Shown here piece by piece: positions 9,732-17,448 of a stretch of DNA of 64,000 nt. Source of the stretch: Xanthobacteraceae bacterium (GTDB lineage Bacteria > Pseudomonadota > Alphaproteobacteria > Rhizobiales > Xanthobacteraceae); NCBI GenBank assembly GCA_019635585.1, contig JAHBZE010000001.1:1550001-1614000 (forward strand). Reading direction: 5' to 3'. The position numbers and the translations under genes are program-made. Each line of letters starts with the position of its first letter. Position 1 is the stretch's first letter. Below the pieces are notes generated by a model. That model searched no databases, was not told the origin of the DNA, and worked only from the letters and a program-made list of their open reading frames with translations.

Positions 9732-9766
9732 CGCCCGCTCCGGTTCGATTCCGGGCGGGCGTTTTT
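9732..9766 (+). terminator. Intrinsic terminator between infB and rbfA
   Basis: CGCCCGC-T-CCGG, loop TTCGATT, CCGGGCGGGCG, then TTTTT: an 11-bp stem with one bulged T. It ends only 5 nt before the rbfA ATG at 9772, so it separates the infB transcript from rbfA-truB unless read through. Confidence 0.88.
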
Positions 9767-9771
9767 ATTTG

Positions 9772-10170
9772 ATGACAAAGAACAACGAAAAAGCTCCCTC
9801 GCAACGCATGCTCCGCATGGGCGAGCTCGTGCGCCATGCGCTCGCGGAAATGTTCTCGCGCGGCGAGGTGCATGACCCCGTGCTGGAAACGCACGTCATC
9901 ACGATTCCCGAAGTCGCGATGACGCCGGACCTGCGCCACGCCACCGCCTATGTGATGCCGCTCGGCGGCAAGGACGAGCGCGCGGTGATCGATGCGCTGA
10001 ACCGCAACAAGAAATACATGCGTGGCGTGATCGCGAAGAAGATTCAGGCGAAGTTCGCTCCCGACCTGCATTTCCGTCTCGACGAGCGCTTCGACCGCGC
10101 TGACGAGATCGACAAGCTCTTGAAGCGCCCCGAAGTGCAGCGCGACCTGCACAAGGACGAAGACGAATGA
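9772..10170 (+). CDS. rbfA: 30S ribosome-binding factor RbfA
   Basis: Cold-adaptation and 16S rRNA maturation factor of the 30S subunit. The 132-residue protein has the RbfA KH-like fold signatures: SQRMLRMGELVRHALAEMFSRGEVHDP, then a strand-rich middle (VAMTPDLRHATAYVMPLGG) and the C-terminal KKIQAKFAPDLHFRLDERFD. A TTG at 9769 directly precedes ATG 9772; I prefer the ATG. No Shine-Dalgarno can be seen because the preceding 35 nt are the infB terminator. The 3' end overlaps truB by 4 nt (ATGA). Confidence 0.94.
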   Translation: MTKNNEKAPSQRMLRMGELVRHALAEMFSRGEVHDPVLETHVITIPEVAMTPDLRHATAYVMPLGGKDERAVIDALNRNKKYMRGVIAKKIQAKFAPDLHFRLDERFDRADEIDKLLKRPEVQRDLHKDEDE

Positions 10171-11099
10171 GCCAGCCCAAAGGCCAGCACAGGCGCGAGA
10201 AGCGCGACGTCAACGGCTGGGTTGTGCTCGACAAGCCCTTGGGCATGACTTCGACCACGGCGGTTGCCGCCGTGCGCCGTATTTTCAAGGCGAAGAAAGC
10301 TGGACACGCCGGGACGCTCGACCCGCTCGCGTCCGGCGTGCTGCCGATCGCGCTTGGGGAAGCGACGAAAACCGTGCCTTTCGTGCAGGACGGGCGCAAG
10401 ATTTATCGCTTCACGGTGCGCTTCGGGATCGAGACCGATACCGACGACGCGGAAGGAAAAGAAACGGCGCAATCCGAAAAGCGCCCGTCGCGCGAGGAGA
10501 TCCTCGCGCTCTTGCCTGCCTTCACCGGAACCATCCTGCAGACGCCGCCACAGTTCTCGGCGCTGAAAGTCGGCGGCGAGCGCGCTTACGATCTCGCGCG
10601 CGACGGCGAGACCGTGCAGCTTGCGCCCCGCGAAATCGAAATCGATTCCTTCGCGCTCGTCTCGATGCCCGACAAAGATCACGCCGAATTCGAGGTCGAA
10701 TGCGGCAAGGGCACTTATGTGCGTTCGCTCGCGCGCGACATCGGGCGCAAGCTCGGATGCCTCGGGCATGTAAGCCGGCTTCGCCGCACGCTGGTCGGCG
10801 ACTTTTCGGAAACGAACAGCGTCAATCTCATACAACTCGAGCAGGCCGGAGCCGACGACGCCGCGCTCCATGCGCTTCTCCAGCCGGTCGCGGCGGGCCT
10901 GCAATCGCTCCCGGCGGTGAAGGTTTCCGAGCCCGACGCCCAGCGGCTGGTGCAGGGCCAGGCCGTGTTCCTGCGCGGCCGGGACGCGCCCTTATTCGAA
11001 GGGCCGGTCGCGGTCTCCAGCCATGGCGCTTTGGTGGCGCTGGCCGAAATGGAAGCCGGTGCGCTCCACCCGCGGCGCATTTTTAACCTTCCCCGATAA
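10167..11099 (+). CDS. truB: tRNA pseudouridine-55 synthase TruB
   Basis: Converts U55 of the T-loop of elongator tRNAs to pseudouridine. 310 residues with NGWVVLDKPLGMTS, the catalytic motif GHAGTLDPLASGVLP (Asp52), KIYRFTVRFG, PPQFSALKVGGERAYDLAR and KGTYVRSLARDIG, followed by a PUA-like C-terminal domain. It starts inside the rbfA stop codon, so the two are probably co-translated. rpsO lies 162 bp downstream behind its own leader. Confidence 0.97.
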   Translation: MSQPKGQHRREKRDVNGWVVLDKPLGMTSTTAVAAVRRIFKAKKAGHAGTLDPLASGVLPIALGEATKTVPFVQDGRKIYRFTVRFGIETDTDDAEGKETAQSEKRPSREEILALLPAFTGTILQTPPQFSALKVGGERAYDLARDGETVQLAPREIEIDSFALVSMPDKDHAEFEVECGKGTYVRSLARDIGRKLGCLGHVSRLRRTLVGDFSETNSVNLIQLEQAGADDAALHALLQPVAAGLQSLPAVKVSEPDAQRLVQGQAVFLRGRDAPLFEGPVAVSSHGALVALAEMEAGALHPRRIFNLPR

Positions 11100-11157
11100 G
11101 GACTTAGCTCAAATCGCCTGATACGAGGTTTTTCCTCGCTTTCGAGGGGCTTTTGGC

Positions 11158-11261
11158 TATAACAGCGCGCATTCGGGGCCCGGCCCTGAAGCTCAACGCG
11201 ACCCCGCTGGACGACATCCCGGCTCGGCCGCTTTCCAACTCCAACAGATAAGGAGCATCCG
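11158..11261 (+). promoter_or_regulatory. rpsO leader, probable S15 autoregulatory region
   Basis: A TATAAC -10-like hexamer at 11158-11163 has no good -35. The ~90-nt leader after it contains complementary CGGGG (11174-11178) and CCCCG (11202-11206) and ends in a strong TAAGGAG (11249-11255) before ATG 11262. S15-binding leaders of unrelated structures, including alphaproteobacterial ones, are known to repress rpsO translation; that this leader does so is inference. Upstream, CGAGG-CCTCG-CGAGG (11124-11147) can form either of two short hairpins. Confidence 0.45.
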
Positions 11262-11531
11262 ATGTCGGTAACTGCCGAGCGCAAACAAGCGCTCATTAAA
11301 GACAATGCCACCAAAAAGGGCGACACCGGTTCGCCGGAAGTGCAGGTTGCGATCCTCTCGGAGCGCATCGCGAACCTGACCGAGCATTTCAAGACGCACG
11401 TGAAGGACAACCATTCGCGCCGCGGTCTTCTGAAGCTCGTCTCGCACCGCCGTTCGCTTTTGGACTTCCTGAAGAAGAAAGATGAAGCGCGCTACAAGGC
11501 GCTCATCGAGAAGCTGAACATCCGCCGCTAA
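11262..11531 (+). CDS. rpsO: 30S ribosomal protein S15
   Basis: Primary 16S rRNA-binding protein that nucleates the 30S platform. 89 residues, the normal length, with the typical [40 protein letters not shown] and [23 protein letters not shown] lies 6 nt before the ATG. It sits between truB and pnp as in many bacteria. Confidence 0.98.
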   Translation: MSVTAERKQALIKDNATKKGDTGSPEVQVAILSERIANLTEHFKTHVKDNHSRRGLLKLVSHRRSLLDFLKKKDEARYKALIEKLNIRR

Positions 11532-11544
11532 GGCAGATGTGTGA

Positions 11545-11683
11545 CGGCCGCGCGCGGGAATGGTCCCGCGCGGACGGCCGAGTATGAAGCGGCGGAATTC
11601 GCCGCCGCACGAAACCGACGGAACAGGACAAGTCATGGCAGGATTGCCAGACGCTCTTTCCACTTTCGCGCTGCATTAGCGCG
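11545..11683 (+). promoter_or_regulatory. Structured pnp leader with three hairpins
   Basis: The 215-nt gap between rpsO and pnp holds three stems: 11545-11580 (CGGCCG plus CGCGCGGGA pairing with TCCCGCGCG and CGGCCG, 15 bp with a GA bulge), 11589-11605 (GCGGCG/CGCCGC) and 11667-11683 (CGCGCT/AGCGCG). None has a T-run. In E. coli a leader stem cut by RNase III mediates PNPase autoregulation; the same role here is inferred from position only. Confidence 0.5.
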
Positions 11684-11746
11684 GGAGAGCGCCTCGTTAT
11701 CTTGCCCATGGCTTTCCTGATCCTCGTCCGATGATGGGAAAGAGAA

Positions 11747-13894
11747 ATGTTCGAAATACATCGTGAAGAACTCGACTGGGGTGGACGCAAGCTCGTCCTC
11801 GAAACCGGTCACATGGCGCGCCAAGCCGACGGCGCGATCCTCGCCACCTACGGCGATACGCAACTGCTCGCGACCGTGGTCGCGGCGAAAGAACCCAAAG
11901 CCGGCATCGATTTCCTGCCGCTCTCGGTTCATTTTATCGAGAAGTTTTACGCGGCCGGCCGGATTCCCGGCGGCTACTTCAAGCGCGAAGGCCGCCCGAC
12001 CGAGCGCGAAACGCTGATCTCGCGCCTGATCGACCGCCCGATCCGTCCGCTGTTCGCGGACGGCTGGCGTTGCGAAACGCAGGTCGTGATCCACGTGCTG
12101 TCGCACGACATGGAAAACGATCCGGACATCCTCGCGATGGTCGCGTCTTCCGCGGCACTCACGATCTCCGGCGCGCCCTTCATGGGTCCGATCGGCGGCG
12201 CGCGTGTCGGCTTCATCAACGGCGAATACGTGCTGAACCCGACGCTCGAGGAGATGAAAGAGTCGAAGCTCGATCTCGTCGTCGCCGGCACCCAGGATGC
12301 CGTCTTGATGGTCGAATCCGAAGCGCAGGAGCTTACCGAAGAAGTGATGCTCGGCTCGGTTATGTTCGGCCACAAGCACTTCCAGCCGGTGATCGACGCT
12401 ATCATTCGCCTCGCCGAAAAGGCCGCGAAGGAACCGCGCGAACTCAACGCTCCCGACAACTCCGCGCTGAAAGCGAAGCTCAAGAGCCTCGCCGAAGCCG
12501 ATCTTCGTGCCGCCTACGGCAACAAGGTCAAGCAGGACCGCTATAACGCGGTCGGTGCCGCGAAAAAGAAGGCGAAGGAAGCGATCCTCGGCGACGGCAC
12601 CAATCCGGATGCGCCGTCTCCGTCGCTGGTCGGCGAAGTTCTGAAAGAACTCGAAGCCGACATCGTCCGTAACTCCATCCTCGACACCGGCATCCGCATC
12701 GACGGCCGCGACGTGAAAACCGTCCGCCCGATCGAGGCCCTCGTCGGCGTGCTTCCGCGTACGCACGGCTCCGCGCTGTTCACGCGCGGCGAAACGCAGG
12801 CGCTTTGCATCGCGACGCTCGGCACCGGGGAAGACGAGCAGTGGATCGACGCGCTGCCCGGCACCTACAAAGAGAACTTCCTGCTGCACTATAACTTCCC
12901 GCCGTTCTCGGTCGGCGAAGCAGGCCGCATGGGTTCGCCCGGCCGCCGCGAAGTCGGCCACGGCAAGCTCGCCTGGCGCGCGGTGCATCCGATCCTGCCG
13001 CCGAAGGACGAATTCCCCTACACGATCCGCGTCGTGTCGGAGATTCTCGAATCGAACGGCTCGTCTTCGATGGCGACCGTTTGCGGCACTTCGCTCTGCT
13101 TGATGGACGCGGGCGTGCCGCTACGCGCGCCGGTCGCGGGCATCGCGATGGGCCTCATTCTGGAAGGCAAGAAGTACGCGGTGCTTTCCGACATTCTCGG
13201 TGACGAAGATCACCTCGGCGACATGGACTTCAAGGTCGCCGGCACCGAGAACGGCGTGACCGCACTCCAGATGGACATCAAGATCGCGGGCATCACCGAA
13301 GAGATCATGCAGGTCGCACTTCGCCAGGCGAAGGACGGCCGTCTGCATATCCTTGGAGAGATGGCGAAGTCGCTGACCGCAGCCCGTCCGCAGCTCGGCG
13401 AACATGCGCCGCGCATCGAGGTCATCAAGATCCCGACCGACAAGATCCGCGACGTGATCGGCACCGGCGGCAAGGTGATCCGCGAGATCGTCGAAAAGAC
13501 CGGCGCCAAGATCAACGTCGAGGACGACGGCACGGTGAAAGTCGCTTCCGCCAAAGGCGAGGCGATCGAAGCCGCGATCAAGTGGATCAAGTCGCTCACC
13601 TCGGAGCCGGAAGTCGGCGCGATCTATGACGGCAAGGTCGTAAAGGTCGTCGACTTCGGCGCCTTCGTGAACTTCTTCGGCGCGAAGGACGGTCTCGTGC
13701 ATGTCAGCCAGATGGCGCAGAGCCGCGTGAACAAGCCGTCCGACGTCGTGAAGGAAGGCGACATGGTCAAGGTGAAACTGCTCGGCGTCGACGAGCGCGG
13801 CAAGGTCCGCCTCTCGATGAAGGCGGTAGACCAGCAGACCGGCGAAGACATCGAGCACAAGAAGCAGCCCGCGCAGGAGCCTGCGGCGGAATAA
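11747..13894 (+). CDS. pnp: Polyribonucleotide nucleotidyltransferase (PNPase)
   Basis: 3'-5' phosphorolytic exoribonuclease of the RNA degradosome. 715 residues: two RNase PH-like domains ([34 protein letters not shown]) separated by a helical domain, then a KH domain ([23 protein letters not shown]) and an S1 domain ([20 protein letters not shown]). Active-site region [17 protein letters not shown] is intact. The start ATG 11747 is preceded by GGGAAAGAG. It ends the + strand RNA/translation block; a strong terminator follows. Confidence 0.98.
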   Translation: MFEIHREELDWGGRKLVLETGHMARQADGAILATYGDTQLLATVVAAKEPKAGIDFLPLSVHFIEKFYAAGRIPGGYFKREGRPTERETLISRLIDRPIRPLFADGWRCETQVVIHVLSHDMENDPDILAMVASSAALTISGAPFMGPIGGARVGFINGEYVLNPTLEEMKESKLDLVVAGTQDAVLMVESEAQELTEEVMLGSVMFGHKHFQPVIDAIIRLAEKAAKEPRELNAPDNSALKAKLKSLAEADLRAAYGNKVKQDRYNAVGAAKKKAKEAILGDGTNPDAPSPSLVGEVLKELEADIVRNSILDTGIRIDGRDVKTVRPIEALVGVLPRTHGSALFTRGETQALCIATLGTGEDEQWIDALPGTYKENFLLHYNFPPFSVGEAGRMGSPGRREVGHGKLAWRAVHPILPPKDEFPYTIRVVSEILESNGSSSMATVCGTSLCLMDAGVPLRAPVAGIAMGLILEGKKYAVLSDILGDEDHLGDMDFKVAGTENGVTALQMDIKIAGITEEIMQVALRQAKDGRLHILGEMAKSLTAARPQLGEHAPRIEVIKIPTDKIRDVIGTGGKVIREIVEKTGAKINVEDDGTVKVASAKGEAIEAAIKWIKSLTSEPEVGAIYDGKVVKVVDFGAFVNFFGAKDGLVHVSQMAQSRVNKPSDVVKEGDMVKVKLLGVDERGKVRLSMKAVDQQTGEDIEHKKQPAQEPAAE

Positions 13895-13917
13895 TCTGCT
13901 TTCGATTGAAATTGAAA

Positions 13918-13943
13918 AGGGCGGCTTTCGAGCCGCCCTTTTT
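13918..13943. terminator. Bidirectional terminator between pnp and the aquaporin gene
   Basis: AGGGCGGCT, TTCG tetraloop, AGCCGCCCT, then TTTTT: a 9-bp perfect stem. On the minus strand it is flanked by TTTTC, so it can serve both convergent genes. Confidence 0.88.
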
Positions 13944-13955
13944 AATTTTTCCCGT

Positions 13956-14672
13956 CTATTTCTTCTTGCGGCGGAGCTTCGAATTGATCGGCCCGCGCAC
14001 ATATTCGGCGTGCAGCCATTTCCCGATCAATCCTCCGATGACGCCGCCGACAATCGGCGCAACCCAGAACAGCCACAGCGATTGCAGGGCGACGGCACCG
14101 CCGAACACGGCGGTCGCCGTCGAGCGCGCGGGATTGAGCGAGGCATTGCTCACCGGGATCGCGACAAGATGAAACAGAACCAGCGCAAGGCCGATTGCGA
14201 TCGGCGCAAAGCCCGCCGGTGCGCGCGGCGAGGTCACGCTCACGATGACCAGCACGAACAGCGCGGTGATGACGACTTCGATCAGGGCCACCGCGGGGAG
14301 TGAAAAGCCCGTGCCGCCGTAAAGATTGGATACGGCGACAAAGTTATTCCATTTTCCTGCGGCGGGAGCGCCCGAGAGAATAGCGTAGAACACTGCTGCG
14401 GCGGCAACGCCCCCCAACACCTGCGCAATAATATAGGGGAGTGCCCGGTTCATCTCGAAGCGTCCGGCAGCAACGAGGCCAAGGGTCACCGCTGGATTGA
14501 AGTGGCCGCCCGAAATGGAGCCCACCGCGTAGGCCATCGCGAGTACCGACAAGCCGACCGCGAAAGCGACCGCAATCAACCCCGCGCTTGGTGCGGAAAA
14601 GAGTGCCGCCCCGCAGACGGCCGTGACAAGCGTGAATGTACCGATGAATTCCGCGCCAAGTTCTCGTGACAT
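13956..14672 (-). CDS. Aquaporin (MIP family), AqpZ-like
   Basis: Six-helix inner-membrane channel of 238 residues with both NPA boxes (GGHFNPAVT, residues 59-61; SLNPARS, 180-182). It aligns along its length with E. coli AqpZ, but the aromatic/Arg filter differs: Val39 where AqpZ has Phe43 and Ala177 where it has Thr183, while His168 and Arg183 are kept. A wider pore than a strict water channel is possible, so I leave the symbol blank. Basic C-terminus (KLRRKKK). It has a 359-bp upstream gap with a CRP-type palindrome and shares a terminator with pnp. Confidence 0.92.
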   Translation of the reverse strand: MSRELGAEFIGTFTLVTAVCGAALFSAPSAGLIAVAFAVGLSVLAMAYAVGSISGGHFNPAVTLGLVAAGRFEMNRALPYIIAQVLGGVAAAAVFYAILSGAPAAGKWNNFVAVSNLYGGTGFSLPAVALIEVVITALFVLVIVSVTSPRAPAGFAPIAIGLALVLFHLVAIPVSNASLNPARSTATAVFGGAVALQSLWLFWVAPIVGGVIGGLIGKWLHAEYVRGPINSKLRRKKK

Positions 14673-14940
14673 CTGATGTTTCCGGAATCAGTGATTGGAC
14701 GCCGCAGAAAGTGGCATCGCAAAGATTCAGGAGCAATGTCGGCGCGTGCCTTGCATTGAGGTCATCAAGAGTTTTCACAAAGCCGCTTTCGCCAGTGAAG
14801 TTGACGAGGGCCGCTGAACAGGCGTTCAGACAGCGCGGAAATCACCAAAGGCGATCCGTGGTGATCGCTATTTTCTCTTATATTTCAATAGCTTGAATAG
14901 GCGTTCATTCACGCAGCCGTGATCGTAAGCAGCGCGCTTC

Positions 14941-14956
14941 TGTGACCCCCATCACA
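14941..14956. promoter_or_regulatory. Perfect CRP-type palindrome TGTGA-N6-TCACA
   Basis: TGTGA (14941-14945), CCCCCA, TCACA (14952-14956) is an exact match to the CRP/Fnr-superfamily operator of the cAMP-CRP type. It lies 76 bp before the small secreted protein gene and 269 bp before the divergent aquaporin start. A CRP-like regulator is encoded 390 bp downstream. The remainder of the 14673-15031 gap shows no gene I trust. Confidence 0.65.
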
Positions 14957-15031
14957 CGCGGCAGCCCTCGCCTCCTCTACGTTCCTTCCCATGACGAAGC
15001 GGTTGTCGCTTCGAGAAACGAGGAGAGAGAA

Positions 15032-15259
15032 ATGACCAAGACGAAGAAAATCCTGGCTGGTGCCGCTGCTGCTGTTGCCCTTGCCGTCGTGAGCTTGTCT
15101 GCCGGCACGACCGCCGCGGAAGCGGGCTGGAAGCACAAGCATCACTACAAGCACTTCTACGGCATCTACACCGTCGCGCCGCTCGCCTACTACGGCTACT
15201 ACAACAACTGCGGCTGGACGTGGACCAAGTGGGGCAAGCAGGTTTACGTCTGCTACTAA
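15032..15259 (+). CDS. Small secreted aromatic-rich protein, unknown function
   Basis: 75 residues. A Sec signal peptide (MTKTKK, Ala/Val-rich core, likely cleavage after AEA, residue ~31) leaves a mature ~44-residue peptide with a His/Lys-rich start (KHKHHYKHFYG), a Tyr run (YYGYYNN) and a Cys-Trp end (NCGWTWTKWG...VYVCY) whose two Cys (60 and 74) could form a disulfide. AGGAG (15021-15025) fixes ATG 15032 rather than an upstream in-frame start. It has its own terminator and a CRP-type palindrome upstream. I recognise similar small proteins in Rhizobiales but know no function. Confidence 0.85.
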   Translation: MTKTKKILAGAAAAVALAVVSLSAGTTAAEAGWKHKHHYKHFYGIYTVAPLAYYGYYNNCGWTWTKWGKQVYVCY

Positions 15260-15280
15260 GCGGATATTCCTCATCCTCCA

Positions 15281-15318
15281 AAGCGCCGCCCGGCTCAAAA
15301 GCCGGGCGGATTGCTTTT
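15281..15318 (+). terminator. Terminator after the small secreted protein gene
   Basis: CCGCCCGGCT (15286-15295), loop CAAA, AGCCGGGCGG (15300-15309), then ATTGCTTTTTG; the outer AAAGC and GCTTT can extend the stem. It separates this gene from the Crp/Fnr regulator that starts just downstream. Confidence 0.8.
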
Positions 15319-15346
15319 TGTGCCTGTGCACGGCTTAGTTCGTGCC

Positions 15347-16039
15347 ATGGAGAACAAGCGGGGCCATTTCAGGCGCAACAACCATTTTCTTGCATCGCTG
15401 CCCGAGGAGATTTCGTCCCGGTTGTTTGCGAAGGCAGTACCGGTGAAGCTCCCGGCGGACGCGCTGCTGTTCAATACCGGGGACGATGGCAACGGTTGCT
15501 ACCGTGTGGAGAGTGGCCTCGTGAAGCTCAGCGTCCTTTCCGCGGAAGGCGACGAACGTATTCTCGACATTCTCGGTCCCGGCGCGATTCTAGGCGAACT
15601 TTCGATGATCGATGCCGCACCCCGCTCGACCGCAGTTTATGCGCTACGCGACAGCACGCTTTCCTTCATCAGCCGCGCGGCCTTCCTCGATTATGCCGAA
15701 AAGAACCCCGATCTATACCGGCAGGTGACGACGCTACTCGCGGCGCGCGTACGGGAAATGAACGATATCGCGGTGGCGTGGAGCTTCCTGTCACTCGAGG
15801 GCCGGGTTGCCTATGCGTTGCTCGAGCTCGCCGAAGCCTGTGGCGAAGAGATCGACGGTGGCCGCATAATGATCCGGCAGAAGATCGAGCAAAGCGACAT
15901 CGCGGCCATGGCCGGGATTGCACGCGAGAACGTCAGCCGGATTCTGAATCGCTGGATCCGCGAGAAGCTGATCAGCCGCCACGCCGGCTATTACTGCATC
16001 GAGGCGCAGGAAACGATCGAGAATTTCGCAGGGAAATAG
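15347..16039 (+). CDS. Crp/Fnr-family transcriptional regulator, CRP-like
   Basis: 230 residues: N-terminal cyclic-nucleotide-binding barrel (~20-135) and C-terminal winged HTH (~150-225). The phosphate-binding cassette keeps GEL (83-85) and Arg93-Ser94, as in cAMP-binding CRP. The recognition helix ARENVSRIL has the R-E-x-x-S-R pattern expected to read TGTGA half-sites. No N-terminal cysteine cluster is present, so it is not an oxygen-sensing FNR. Start ATG 15347 was chosen over a TTG at 15311 that overlaps the preceding terminator; neither has a clear Shine-Dalgarno. Its stop touches the convergent gene at 16040. Which nucleotide it binds is unknown. Confidence 0.88.
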   Translation: MENKRGHFRRNNHFLASLPEEISSRLFAKAVPVKLPADALLFNTGDDGNGCYRVESGLVKLSVLSAEGDERILDILGPGAILGELSMIDAAPRSTAVYALRDSTLSFISRAAFLDYAEKNPDLYRQVTTLLAARVREMNDIAVAWSFLSLEGRVAYALLELAEACGEEIDGGRIMIRQKIEQSDIAAMAGIARENVSRILNRWIREKLISRHAGYYCIEAQETIENFAGK

Positions 16040-16603
16040 CTACTGGAATTTCACCGCGCGCGCGATTTCGAGCAAGAGCTTGGCGGTGCGATCCGGGAAG
16101 TCCGGCGCCGGCACGAGCGCAATCCGAACCTTGAAGAACTTGTTATTCTGCGCGCCGAGACAGAGCGCGCTGTTCTCGATGCGGCCCTTTCCGCGATCGA
16201 TCACAAACATCTTGCAGCGAAAGAACGGGTTCTTCGCCGGATACTCAAATTCGCGTCCGTCCTTCACGGAACGATAGTAGCCGTTCTCGCGCGCACGATG
16301 CACGTCGCGCACGGCATTCGCGAACTCTTCTTTCTGGTCTGACGAAAAGATTTCCGGACTGAGCGAGCGCTTGCCGAGGTCATAGACGAACAGATCGACC
16401 CTCGCGCCGGGAGCGAGATAGCGAACGCCGTAGCCGAGACCGGCGCTCGTTTTCTCGAAGTCGGTGACATCGCCGCGCGTCAGCGCACCGATGCGCAACG
16501 GAAAATCGAATCCGAAACGCGAGACCGCGGCTTCCTGCGCGTGCGAGGAAAGAGAGAAGAAGGCGATTGCTGCAAGCGCGGCGAGAAATCTCACGCCGCG
16601 CAT
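16040..16603 (-). CDS. Secreted protein of unknown function
   Basis: 187 residues with a clear signal peptide (MRGVRFLAALAAIAFFSLSSHA, cleavage about residue 22). The mature part is mixed alpha/beta with two cysteines (RCKMF, ALCLGA) and no motif I recognise. It starts 5 nt after the fabI stop, so it is probably the last gene of the fabA-fabB-fabI transcript. Its stop abuts the convergent Crp/Fnr gene with no space and no visible terminator. Confidence 0.8.
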   Translation of the reverse strand: MRGVRFLAALAAIAFFSLSSHAQEAAVSRFGFDFPLRIGALTRGDVTDFEKTSAGLGYGVRYLAPGARVDLFVYDLGKRSLSPEIFSSDQKEEFANAVRDVHRARENGYYRSVKDGREFEYPAKNPFFRCKMFVIDRGKGRIENSALCLGAQNNKFFKVRIALVPAPDFPDRTAKLLLEIARAVKFQ

Positions 16604-16608
16604 GGCTT

Positions 16609-17439
16609 TTACTCGGCGGCTTTCGCGTTACCGTTGCCGGCGGCTTCCTGACGGAGCGCTTCCGGGTTCGGCATCGCGATCACGTTGTAGCCCGAGTCCA
16701 CAAAATGGATTTCGCCGGTAACGCCACCGGAGAGATCCGACAGAAGATAAAGCCCGGCGCCACCAAGTTCTTCGAGCGTGACGCCGCGGCCGAGCGGCGA
16801 ATGACGCTGCTGGAACGCGAACATCGCGCGCGCGTCGCCGATGCCCGCACCTGCAAGCGTGCGGATCGGTCCGGCTGAAATCGCGTTCACGCGGATTTTC
16901 TGGTGGCCGAAATCGACCGCGAGATAGCGTACCGAGGATTCGAGCGCTGCCTTCGCAAGGCCCATGACGTTATAGTTCGGCATAGCGCGGTCGCCGCCGT
17001 TATAGGTCAGCGTCAACATCGAGCCGCCGTTCGGCATCAGTTCGGCGGCACGCTTCGCGCCTTCGGCGAAAGAGAACGCCGAAATCACCATGGTGCGCTG
17101 GAAGTTCTCGCGCGTGGTGTCGGCAAAGCGGCCCTTCAGTTCGTTCTTGTCCGAGAAACCGATCGCGTGGACATAGAAGTCGATCGTGCCCCATTGCTTC
17201 TTCAGTTCGGCAAAAACCGCATCGACAGTTTTTACGTCCTCGACATCGCAAGGCAGCACGATCTTCGAGCCGAGCGTTTCCGCGAGCGGCTTTACCCGGC
17301 GCTCCAGCGCTTCGCCCTGATAGGTGAAAGCGATCTCGGCGCCCTGCTTCGCGATCGCCTGCGCAATTCCCCAGGCGATCGAGTGGTCGTTGGCGACGCC
17401 CATGATGACGCCGCGCTTGCCTTGCATCAGTCCCTGCAT
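16609..17439 (-). CDS. fabI: Enoyl-[acyl-carrier-protein] reductase FabI
   Basis: NADH-dependent last step of each fatty-acid elongation cycle. 276 residues, short-chain dehydrogenase fold, with the FabI-type cofactor loop (GVANDHSIAWGIA), HAIGFSDKNEL and the catalytic Tyr156-x6-Lys163 in PNYNVMGLAKAALE, numbering the same as in E. coli. Start at 17439; an internal ATG four codons later is also possible. Third gene of fabA-fabB-fabI, 9 nt after fabB. Confidence 0.96.
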   Translation of the reverse strand: MQGLMQGKRGVIMGVANDHSIAWGIAQAIAKQGAEIAFTYQGEALERRVKPLAETLGSKIVLPCDVEDVKTVDAVFAELKKQWGTIDFYVHAIGFSDKNELKGRFADTTRENFQRTMVISAFSFAEGAKRAAELMPNGGSMLTLTYNGGDRAMPNYNVMGLAKAALESSVRYLAVDFGHQKIRVNAISAGPIRTLAGAGIGDARAMFAFQQRHSPLGRGVTLEELGGAGLYLLSDLSGGVTGEIHFVDSGYNVIAMPNPEALRQEAAGNGNAKAAE

Positions 17440-17448
17440 TCTAAAACT

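Noticed and set aside
11633-12988. 451-codon minus-strand frame across pnp
   Set aside because: Shadow of pnp with no motif or ribosome-binding site.
14666-14896. 76-codon + strand frame in the aquaporin upstream gap
   Set aside because: No Shine-Dalgarno, no recognisable sequence, and it crosses the likely aquaporin promoter.
15347-16039. FNR/FixK-type oxygen sensor
   Set aside because: No N-terminal cysteine cluster; pocket residues and recognition helix look like CRP.
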